The translations under genes were made by a program, and so were the position numbers. Below the pieces are notes generated by a model. That model ran no database searches. It was given only the letters and a program-made list of their open reading frames with translations, and was not told the DNA's origin. Shown here piece after piece: positions 18,401-24,259 of a DNA stretch of 64,000 nucleotides (its first letter is position 1; every line of letters starts with the position of its first letter). The stretch is taken from positions 412,341-476,340 of the forward strand of contig DEVL01000006.1 in assembly GCA_002363385.1 (NCBI GenBank), in the 5' to 3' direction. This DNA comes from Stenotrophomonas maltophilia (lineage in GTDB: Bacteria > Pseudomonadota > Gammaproteobacteria > Xanthomonadales > Xanthomonadaceae).

Positions 18401-19059
18401 TCCGGCTGCAGGAAGCGCACGTCGTTGCTGGCGATCACCGGCAGGCCGCGCTGGCCGGCGGCCTGCAGGGCGAACTGATTGAAGGCTTCTTCGCCGTCGC
18501 GGCCAGTGCGGGTCAGCTCCAGGTGGAGGCCATCACCGAACACGCGCTGCCAGTCGGCAAGCTGTTGCTCGGCCAGGTCATGGCGGCCGTCGCCGGCGAG
18601 GCGGCCGGCGAGGCTGTCGCGGCCGGCCAGTGCGAACAGGTTGTGGCAGCCGGCTTTGAGCCAGTCCGGGTGCACGGCGACGCCGCCTTCGGGGCGGTGG
18701 CCTTCCATCCAGGCGCGGGTCAGCAGCCGGGAGAGGCTCAGGTACCCTTCGCGGTCGCGGCAGAGCAGGGTCATGCGCCAGGGCGTCATGCCTTCTTCGG
18801 CGATCATGATGTCCGCGCCGGCGATGGGCTTGATGCCCACGGTTTCGGCGGCTTTGTAGAACTTGACCAGCGCGAACAGGTTGTTGAGATCCGTCACTGC
18901 CAGTGCGGGCAGTTTCAGTTCGACCGCGCGGCTGAGCAGGTTGGCCTGCTTGGCTTTTTTCGGGTCAGCCTGATCCGGCTTCGCCGGGACACGGATGGTC
19001 GAATCCGCCAGCGAAAATTCGGTGTGGACGTGGAGATGTACGAAACGGGAAGTGGACAT
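15478..19059 (-). CDS. dnaE: DNA polymerase III alpha subunit
   Basis: 1193 residues, slightly longer than the 1160 of E. coli. It is the replicative polymerase of the holoenzyme. The N-terminal PHP domain opens with FVHLHVHTEFSLADSTIRV. The palm carries PDFDIDF at 410-416, whose Asp411 and Asp413 match catalytic Asp401/403 of E. coli DnaE. The fingers and helix-hairpin-helix region follow, then an OB fold around residues 1000-1080 (ETPVILAGLVVGVRRK). It is the type 1 DnaE of proteobacteria and is intact. A 428-base gap separates it from rnhB, so it probably has its own promoter. Confidence 0.98.
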   Translation of the reverse strand: MSTSRFVHLHVHTEFSLADSTIRVPAKPDQADPKKAKQANLLSRAVELKLPALAVTDLNNLFALVKFYKAAETVGIKPIAGADIMIAEEGMTPWRMTLLCRDREGYLSLSRLLTRAWMEGHRPEGGVAVHPDWLKAGCHNLFALAGRDSLAGRLAGDGRHDLAEQQLADWQRVFGDGLHLELTRTGRDGEEAFNQFALQAAGQRGLPVIASNDVRFLQPEDFNAHEARVCISSGRVLDDPKRPRDYSDQQYLKSAEDMCALFADIPDAIDNTLALAERCNVEMRLGTYFLPNYPVPEDETLDSWICSESRKGLEARLEKNPLAPGKTRADYFERLEFELATIIKMGFPGYFLIVADFIQWGKNQGIPIGPGRGSGAGSLVAWALQITDLDPIPYNLLFERFLNPERVSMPDFDIDFCMDRRDEVIDYVARKYGRDRVSQIITYGTMAAKAVVRDSGRVLGFPYGLVDGVSKLIPNILGISLKDAMGEGKDSEMASPELIQRYQNEDDVRDLIDLARQLEDLTRNAGKHAGGVVIAPEPLAEFCPLFAEHDEGGRGRNPVTQFDKNDVEEIGLVKFDFLGLRTLTIIDWAVKAINKRHERAGIPPVDITALPLDDVPTYKDIFANGNTGAVFQFESSGMRRLLKDARPDRFEDLIALVSLYRPGPMDLIPSFNARKHGQEEIIYPDPRTEAILKDTYGIMVYQEQVMQMAQIVGGYSLGGADLLRRAMGKKVPAEMAKHREIFREGAAKDGVVEAKADAIFDLMEKFAGYGFNKSHAAAYALVSYQTAWLKRHYPAEFMAATLSSDMDNTDKVVGFLAEVRNLGLTVLPPRVNESAYMFEASSADTIVYGLGAIKGVGQGACEAIVEERQRGGRYASLLDFCMRAESGKLNRRTLEAMINCGAMDGLGKNRASLMLQLPEVLKATDQMAREKASGQNSLFGAPDPVSTAMQLELPEAKEWALGQLLEGERETLGFYLSGHPFDPYADDVKELVGTDLGKLEKLIPPARPSKDGEKRAWRQETPVILAGLVVGVRRKGESQIFMQLEDGKGRVECSAFTDGLAEFGHLMTKDRILVVKGGLREDEFNGGYALRIRQVWDYEDICANYATRLSLRVDLRQDGAVWNRVNALLDRHRPGRTPLRLDLLLGSEQGPVAGMLDVAGDIAVRVDSQLVDALRADPAVRTVKVRYSPPWAN

Positions 19060-19170
19060 GCCGAACCAATGTGATGCCCGGTCAGGGTAGCGGTGGTGGT
19101 GGTCGCTAACAAGGCTTGACAGGGGTGTTGCGGGGGCGCGGGTTGGCGGTGGGGTTCAGGTTTGCTTCGG

Positions 19171-19206
19171 CGGTTGCAGCGGTTGCAGCGGTTGCAGCGG
19201 TTGCGG
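19171..19206 (+). repeat. 9-base tandem repeat, four units
   Basis: Three exact copies of CGGTTGCAG and a fourth with one change (CGGTTGCGG), end to end. It is a likely slippage tract. Confidence 0.9.
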
Positions 19207-19267
19207 GGTTTGGCGTTGGTGAAGCAAGTGCAGGAGCGGTGGGCTCTGTGGTGCTGCGGGCTGGGGC

Positions 19268-19364
19268 GGCGGGGGCAGAGTCGCGGGACGCGCTGTGAAT
19301 ACGTCCGTGTAAGCTCGTAGGCAGCATCCATGCTGCCTAACGGTCCCGCGCCTCTACCCCCGCC
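19268..19364. repeat. Composite palindromic repeat, copy B
   Basis: Outer arms 19268-19289 and 19343-19364 pair at 20 of 22 positions. Inside lies the core hairpin TAGGCAGCAT-CC-ATGCTGCCTA (19318-19339) followed by ACGGTCC. The inner strand from GGAC (19286) to the core aligns closely with copy A at 23837 onward, while the outer arms differ in sequence but keep pairing. Confidence 0.75.
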
Positions 19365-19487
19365 ACCCCTCTGACACATGGCCGGTGCGTTGGGGTGAGC
19401 AACAGCCGACCCTTCGAAAGGTTGCTGAGGCCCGGTGGCGAGCAATCGCTGTGTGTTCGTTGGTGCCGTGCCGGGCACGTGCCGCGC

Positions 19488-20150
19488 TCAGGCGGGGAGG
19501 CTGTTGCGCTCAAGTCCCAGGCAGGCGCGGACGGGGGCGAAGCTGCGGCGGTGCTGGGGGCAGGGGCCGTGGTTGCGCAGGGCGGCGAGGTGGGCGGGGG
19601 TGCCGTAGCCTTTGTGCTGGTCGAAGCCGTATTCGGGGTGGGCGTCGTGCAGGGTCTGCATGAAGCGGTCGCGGCTGACTTTGGCGAGGATCGAGGCGGC
19701 CATAATGGCGCGGTCGAGGGCGTCGCCGCCGATCAGGGCCTGGGCCGGGCAGGGCAGGCCTTTGGGGACGACGTTGCCGTCGATGCGGGCGAACTGGGCG
19801 ACGTGGGCGACGCCTTCGACGGCGCGGCGCATGCCGAGCATGGTGGCCTGGTAGATGTTGAGGGCGTCGATGTCGCTGACATCCACCATCACTACGTGCC
19901 AGGCCAGGGCGCGGTCGAGGATCCTGTCGTAGAGCTGGTCGCGGCGGGCCGCGGTGAGCTGCTTGGAGTCGTCCAGGCCGTTCAGGCGCGGTCGGTCGGG
20001 GCAGAACACCACGGCGGCGACGGCGACTGGGCCGGCCAGCGGGCCGCGTCCAGCTTCATCCACGCCGGCCACGTAGCGCGGCGCGACGGTGGCCAGGGCG
20101 GCACCGTCGAACAGGGCCAGTGACGCGGCGGCGGCGTGGCGGCGGCTCAT
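19488..20150 (-). CDS. rnhB: Ribonuclease HII
   Basis: 220 residues. It cleaves the RNA strand of RNA-DNA hybrids and incises at single ribonucleotides left in DNA. The type II RNase H signature AGVDEAGRGPLAGPV gives metal ligands Asp31 and Glu32; VVMVDVSDID supplies another acidic residue and the C-terminal side has GFDQHKGYGTPAH. The start overlaps the lpxB stop by four bases (ATGA), the usual lpxB-rnhB coupling. The ~25-residue N-terminal lead before the domain is somewhat long. Confidence 0.95.
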   Translation of the reverse strand: MSRRHAAAASLALFDGAALATVAPRYVAGVDEAGRGPLAGPVAVAAVVFCPDRPRLNGLDDSKQLTAARRDQLYDRILDRALAWHVVMVDVSDIDALNIYQATMLGMRRAVEGVAHVAQFARIDGNVVPKGLPCPAQALIGGDALDRAIMAASILAKVSRDRFMQTLHDAHPEYGFDQHKGYGTPAHLAALRNHGPCPQHRRSFAPVRACLGLERNSLPA

Positions 20151-21427
20151 GCGGCGCGACGGCTGCCCGCGGTGCGTTCGAGCAGATCGGTGACGGCATC
20201 GGCGGCGCGTGCGGAGGCGTCACGGCGCAGTTGCAGGTGCAGGCGCTCGTACGTGTCCTGCAGGTCGATCACGCGCTGGGGGTAGTCGAACCACTGCAGA
20301 ATGGCGGTGGCCAGTTTGTCCGGGGTGCAGTCGTGCTGCATCAGTTCCGGAGCGAGGTCCTTGCCGGCGAGGATGTTGGGCAGGGCGAAACGGTCGACCT
20401 TGAGCAGGCCCAGCGCTTTGACGATGCGGTAGGTGAGTTCGGCCACGCGGTAGCCGACCACCATCGGGCGTTTGACCAGCATGGTTTCCAGCGTGGCGGT
20501 GCCGGAGGCGAGCACGACGACATCGGCGGCAATCATCGCGGTGCGGGCGTTGCCGTCAAGCAGGTGCGAATGCGCAACCGGCAGCGCCGAGGCGGAGAGT
20601 TGCTCGCTGATCAACTGGCGGCAGGCGGCGTTGGCAGCCGGGACTACGACGTGCAGGCCGGGGATACGTTCGGAGACCTGCCAGGCCGCTTCGAAGAACG
20701 GTTCGCCAAGCTTGCTGATTTCACCCAGACGACTGCCGGGCAGCACCGCCAGCACCTTCGCGTTGGAGGGCAGGCCGAGCTCGGCACGCGCCTGTTCGCG
20801 GTCGTTGTGCAGGGGGATGTCATCGGCCATCGGGTGCCCGACGAAGCGGGCGTCGATGCCGTGCTTGGCGTAGATCGGTGGTTCCATCGGAAACAGGCAC
20901 AGCACCAGGTCGGCGCTGGACCCGATCTTCTCGGCACGTTTTTCGCGCCAGGCCCAGACCGAGGGGCTGACGTAATGGACGGTGCGGACGCCACGTTCTT
21001 TCAGCCAGCGCTCGACGCCGAGGTTGAAGTCGGGCGCGTCGATGCCGATGAACACGTCCGGCTGCCACTCCAGCGCACGCGCGCGGAACTCGCGGCGTAG
21101 TTTGAGCAGGCGCGGCAGGTGGCGCAGGATTTCGGTCAGGCCCATCACCGCCAGCTCGCTGGCATCGAACCAGGTCTGGCAGCCGGCGCTGCGCATGGCA
21201 TCACCGCCGATGCCGGCGAATTCGGCATTCGGGAAGCGCAGGCGCAGTTCGCGGATCAGGCCGGCACCGAGCAGGTCGCCCGAGGCTTCGCCGGCCACCA
21301 GCGCGATGCGCACCGGCCGGTCGGAGGTGCGCAGCGCCAGCGTCTGTTCGACGCTGGTCGCCATCCCAGCGAGCGGAATGATCTCGGCGGTCGTCATGCC
21401 CGGGGTGTGCCCGCCTGGACCCGTCAT
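20147..21427 (-). CDS. lpxB: Lipid-A-disaccharide synthase
   Basis: 426 residues. It joins UDP-2,3-diacylglucosamine and lipid X to form the lipid A disaccharide at the inner membrane surface. Typical family stretches are IALVAGEASGDLLGAGLI, FAGIGGDAM, VFIGIDAPDFNLGVE, YVSPSVWAWRE, VGHPMADDIP, VLAVLPGSRLGEI and LASGTATLETML. The start overlaps the lpxA stop (ATGA at 21424-21427), giving a ~40-residue N-terminal lead; internal Met start sites within it remain possible. It is part of the continuous lpxD-fabZ-lpxA-lpxB-rnhB chain. Confidence 0.96.
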   Translation of the reverse strand: MTGPGGHTPGMTTAEIIPLAGMATSVEQTLALRTSDRPVRIALVAGEASGDLLGAGLIRELRLRFPNAEFAGIGGDAMRSAGCQTWFDASELAVMGLTEILRHLPRLLKLRREFRARALEWQPDVFIGIDAPDFNLGVERWLKERGVRTVHYVSPSVWAWREKRAEKIGSSADLVLCLFPMEPPIYAKHGIDARFVGHPMADDIPLHNDREQARAELGLPSNAKVLAVLPGSRLGEISKLGEPFFEAAWQVSERIPGLHVVVPAANAACRQLISEQLSASALPVAHSHLLDGNARTAMIAADVVVLASGTATLETMLVKRPMVVGYRVAELTYRIVKALGLLKVDRFALPNILAGKDLAPELMQHDCTPDKLATAILQWFDYPQRVIDLQDTYERLHLQLRRDASARAADAVTDLLERTAGSRRAA

Positions 21428-22215
21428 CGCAGCAGAGGCCTCTCGGCGCTTTCGATGAAGTCCAGCAGATCCTTTACGTCGGCGCTGTGGCTGGCCTGTT
21501 CGGCTAGCTGCACCTTGGCTTCGGCCAGCGGCAGGCCGGCCACGTACAGCGTGCGGTAAGCGCGTTTGATGCTGGCGATGCGCTCGGCATCGAAGCCGCG
21601 GCGCTTGAGGCCTTCGCTGTTGATGCCGCGCGGGCGGCCCAGGCTGTCGCTGCCGACCATGGTGAACGGCGGAACGTCGCCATTGGTCAACGCGCCCATG
21701 CCGAGGAAGGCGTGGGCACCGATACGACAGAACTGGTGGGCACCGGCGAAGCCGCTGATGATCACGTAGTCGCCCACGGTGACGTGGCCGGCCAGCGTGG
21801 TGTTGTTGGAGAACACGCAGTGGTTGCCGACGTGGCAGTCATGCGCCACGTGGGTGTAGGCCAGCATCCAGTTGTCGTTGCCGACCGTGGTGATGCCGCC
21901 GCCACCGGCGGTGCCGCGGTTGATGGTGACGAATTCGCGGATGACGTTGTCATCACCGATCACCAGTTCCGTGCGTTCGGCCTTGTACTTCTTGTCCTGT
22001 GGCTCGCCACCGATCGCGGCGTGGCCGATGAAACGGTTGTTGCGGCCGATCCGGGTCGGGCCATGGATCGAGCAGTGCGGACCGATCTCGGTACCGGCAC
22101 CGATCTCCACGTCCGCGCCGATCAGGCAGAACGCACCCACGCGCACATCCGCAGCCAGCGACGCCGACGGGTCGATGACCGCGGTGGGGTGGATGAGAGG
22201 GGCGTTGTCACTCAT
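21424..22215 (-). CDS. lpxA: UDP-N-acetylglucosamine acyltransferase
   Basis: 263 residues from the ATG at 22215, preceded by GGAGA. It catalyses the first step of lipid A synthesis, moving a 3-hydroxyacyl chain from ACP to UDP-GlcNAc. The left-handed beta helix of hexapeptide repeats (IGADVEIGAGTEIG, VGNDNWMLAYTHVAHDCHVG) is clear, and catalytic His125 falls at exactly the E. coli number (THVAHD). The C-terminal helical part (RRGFDAERIASIKRAYRTLY) is complete. Confidence 0.97.
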   Translation of the reverse strand: MSDNAPLIHPTAVIDPSASLAADVRVGAFCLIGADVEIGAGTEIGPHCSIHGPTRIGRNNRFIGHAAIGGEPQDKKYKAERTELVIGDDNVIREFVTINRGTAGGGGITTVGNDNWMLAYTHVAHDCHVGNHCVFSNNTTLAGHVTVGDYVIISGFAGAHQFCRIGAHAFLGMGALTNGDVPPFTMVGSDSLGRPRGINSEGLKRRGFDAERIASIKRAYRTLYVAGLPLAEAKVQLAEQASHSADVKDLLDFIESAERPLLR

Positions 22216-22234
22216 TGCAGATCTCCTGCCTGGA

Positions 22235-22690
22235 TCATTCGCGGGTGCCGGCGCACAGCACTTCGGCGCAGGCGACGACTTCGCCATCGACCTTGGCCAC
22301 GCAGTCGTACACCGCCATGTTGCGGATCACGCGCTTGATCTCCACGTGCATTTCCAGCACGTCGCCGGGCACGACCTGCTTACTGAAGCGTGCCTTGTCG
22401 ACCTTGACCATGTAGAACAGTTTGGACTGCGCATCGCGGCCCAGGGTGAGCTGGGTCAGTACGCCACCGGCCTGCGCCATGGCTTCGATGATCAGCACGC
22501 CGGGCATGATCGGCTGGCCCGGGAAGTGGCCCTGGAAGAACGGCTCGTTGATGCTGACGTTCTTGGTGGCAACGATCTTCCGGTTCTCGAAATCGAGCGA
22601 GATCACCTTGTCCACCAGCAGGAACGGATAGCGGTGCGGGATCAACTGCTGGATCTGGTTGATGTCCGGCAGATTCTGGTTGTTGCTCAT
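22235..22690 (-). CDS. fabZ: 3-hydroxyacyl-ACP dehydratase FabZ
   Basis: 151 residues. It dehydrates 3-hydroxyacyl-ACP in fatty acid elongation and so competes with LpxA/LpxD for the shared 3-hydroxyacyl-ACP pool. Motifs: IPHRYPFLLVDKV, then HFPGQPIMPG with catalytic His55 and Glu69 (LIIEAMAQ). The start overlaps the lpxD stop by four bases (22687-22690), so the two are translationally coupled. Confidence 0.97.
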   Translation of the reverse strand: MSNNQNLPDINQIQQLIPHRYPFLLVDKVISLDFENRKIVATKNVSINEPFFQGHFPGQPIMPGVLIIEAMAQAGGVLTQLTLGRDAQSKLFYMVKVDKARFSKQVVPGDVLEMHVEIKRVIRNMAVYDCVAKVDGEVVACAEVLCAGTRE

Positions 22691-23709
22691 TCCTTCTCCT
22701 TGCTCACAGACAGGATGCGCCGGGCGAGCGCATCGAGCTGCTTGAAGCGCGCGGCATTTTTACGCCACGTGCGGTTGTCGGTCAGTGGGGTGCCGGAGGA
22801 ATACTCGCCCGGCTCATGAATGGAGTTGCGCACCACCGATTTGCCGGTGATGACGACCTTGTCGCAGATTTCGAGGTGACCGACGACGCCGACGGCGCCG
22901 CCCAGGAGGCAGTAGCGGCCGATCTTGGCGCTGCCGGCGATGCCGGTGCAGCCGGCGATGGCCGAGTGGGCGCCGATCTGGACGTTGTGGGCGACCTGCA
23001 CGAGGTTGTCCAGGCGCACATCGTTCTCGAGGACGGTGTCTTCCAGGGCGCCGCGATCAACGCAGGTGTTGGCGCCGATTTCGCAGTCGTCGCCGATGCG
23101 CACGCCGCCGAGCTGGGGCACCTTGATCCAGTGGCCGGCATCCATGGCCAGGCCGAAGCCGTCAGCACCGAGCACGGCACCGGGATGGATGCGCACGCGC
23201 TTGCCGAGCTTGACGCGGGTGACCAGGGTCACGCGGGCAATCAGTTCGCAGCCGGTATCCAGGGTGCAGTCTTCGCCGATGATGCTGCCGGGGCCGACGA
23301 TGCAGTTCTCGCCGACGACGCTGCGGGCGCCGATGGTGACGAACGGGCCGATATGGGCGCTGGCGGCGACCTGGGCGTCCGGATCGATGCAGGCGCTGGG
23401 GTGGATGCCCGGGGCGCGCGGTGGTGCGATGTCGAACAGGGCGGCGATCTTGGCGAAGGTGGTGTACGGGTCCTTGGCGACCAGGGCGGCGCCCGGCGCG
23501 GCCTCGGCATCCTCGGCGCGCAGTACGACGATGGCCGCCTGACTGTCGGCCAGCTGCGCGCGGTAGCGCGGATTGGCCAGGAAGGTGAGCTGGCCGGGGC
23601 CGGCATGGGCGAGCGTAGCCACGCCATGGATGGCGGTGCTGCCATCACCATGGACCTGCAGGCCAAACTGCTCGGCGAGTTGCTGGGCGGTATAGGTAGG
23701 AGTGTTCAC
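22687..23709 (-). CDS. lpxD: UDP-3-O-(3-hydroxyacyl)glucosamine N-acyltransferase
   Basis: 340 residues from a GTG at 23709. It performs the third step of lipid A synthesis. The N-terminal uridine-binding domain (LAEQFGLQVHGDGSTAIHGVATL) precedes a long hexapeptide beta helix (residues ~105-300) with the active-site His in QVAHNVQIGAHSAIAG. A C-terminal helix closes the protein (RTWRKNAARFKQLDALARRI). It is the first gene of its chain; the upstream neighbour bamA is 550 bases away, so a promoter just above 23709 is expected. Confidence 0.97.
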   Translation of the reverse strand: MNTPTYTAQQLAEQFGLQVHGDGSTAIHGVATLAHAGPGQLTFLANPRYRAQLADSQAAIVVLRAEDAEAAPGAALVAKDPYTTFAKIAALFDIAPPRAPGIHPSACIDPDAQVAASAHIGPFVTIGARSVVGENCIVGPGSIIGEDCTLDTGCELIARVTLVTRVKLGKRVRIHPGAVLGADGFGLAMDAGHWIKVPQLGGVRIGDDCEIGANTCVDRGALEDTVLENDVRLDNLVQVAHNVQIGAHSAIAGCTGIAGSAKIGRYCLLGGAVGVVGHLEICDKVVITGKSVVRNSIHEPGEYSSGTPLTDNRTWRKNAARFKQLDALARRILSVSKEKE

Positions 23710-23810
23710 CGGGGGAGTTTACCGTGTGCTGCCGAAACGGTCATGCGGGGCGGGGGTTTTGGGTGTGCTGGTCGGTTTTTTGCGGCTCGGCGCTTTGGTT
23801 GCTATCGCGC

Positions 23811-23966
23811 GGGGTCATGGCGGGCAGCCCTGGCCAGGACGCGCCGTAAACCCATCCCTGGGGGCTCGTGGGCCGCATCCATGCGGCCCACGAGCCCCCA
23901 GGGATGGGTCGTGGGCCGCATCCATGCGGCCCAACGGTCCTGGCCAGGGCTACCCGCCACGACCCC
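23811..23966. repeat. Composite palindromic repeat, copy A
   Basis: Outer arms 23819-23840 and 23937-23958 pair at 21 of 22 positions, and weaker pairing extends to 23811 and 23966. Inside is a perfect 60-base palindrome (29-base arms 23850-23878 and 23881-23909, CC centre) whose tip GGGCCGCAT-CC-ATGCGGCCC is repeated once more at 23912-23933. It is a copy-B relative with an extra duplicated hairpin. Confidence 0.85.
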
Positions 23967-23992
23967 CGACGGTTCAACGCGCGCGCGGCAGG

Positions 23993-24060
23993 GTAGTGCC
24001 GGCCGCTGGCCGGCTCTAGATGATGTCGGAGGTTCGTACCGACCAACGGTCGGTACCTAC
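23993..24060. repeat. Two SMAG-type palindromes of different subgroups
   Basis: At 23993-24014 is the GTAG-headed GCCGGCC palindrome on the plus strand. At 24036-24060 a GTAG-headed GTACCGACC-GTT-GGTCGGTAC hairpin is on the minus strand. The second subgroup recurs at 47481-47504. Confidence 0.75.
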
Positions 24061-24139
24061 CCGAAGCGGCACCGAGCAACGATCAGTCCCAACCGAAAGC
24101 GGCATCGGGCAATGATCAGTCTCAATCCCAAAACGAAAA

Positions 24140-24158
24140 CGCCGGGCAATGCCCGGCG
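24140..24158 (-). terminator. Terminator downstream of bamA
   Basis: Arms CGCCGGGC/GCCCGGCG around a 3-base loop. On the minus strand it runs into TTTTCGTTTT. It sits about 100 bases after the bamA stop. Confidence 0.75.
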
Positions 24159-24259
24159 AATGCGTACCGCGTCTTGTGGAGAGCCCCCTTTTGTTGAAGG
24201 GGGCGCGCCGAAGGCGCGGGGATGAGGTGGAATGCGCGGACGAACTGCGAAGCAGTTCG

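Larger units (their letters stand above)
19060..19487. other. Intergenic region between rnhB and dnaE with repeats
   Basis: 428 bases with no credible gene. It holds a 9-base tandem repeat (19171-19206) and one copy of the composite palindromic repeat (19268-19364). The dnaE promoter should be in the part nearest 19060. The gap breaks the otherwise tight lpxD-fabZ-lpxA-lpxB-rnhB chain from dnaE. Confidence 0.7.
23710..24259. other. Repeat-rich gap between bamA and lpxD
   Basis: 550 bases without a credible gene, in the place where many gammaproteobacteria carry skp. It contains copy A of the composite palindrome (23811-23966), two SMAG palindromes (23993-24014 and 24033-24060), a degenerate ~33-base tandem duplication (24061-24126), the bamA terminator (24140-24158), a CCCCCTTT/AAGGGGG hairpin near 24184-24203 and another hairpin (24239-24261) overlapping the bamA stop. 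Confidence 0.8.

Noticed and set aside
15664..19074. 1136-codon plus-strand frame opposite dnaE
   Set aside because: It mirrors dnaE codon positions in a GC-rich genome; its translation is low complexity (Val/Ala/Gly/His rich) with no domain, and dnaE is unmistakable on the other strand.
19171..19206. CRISPR-like repeated units
   Set aside because: The units are 9 bases with no spacers, hence a simple tandem repeat.
23993..24060. Insertion sequence ends
   Set aside because: The palindromes have GTAG heads and no transposase frame nearby; they fit the SMAG repeat family instead.
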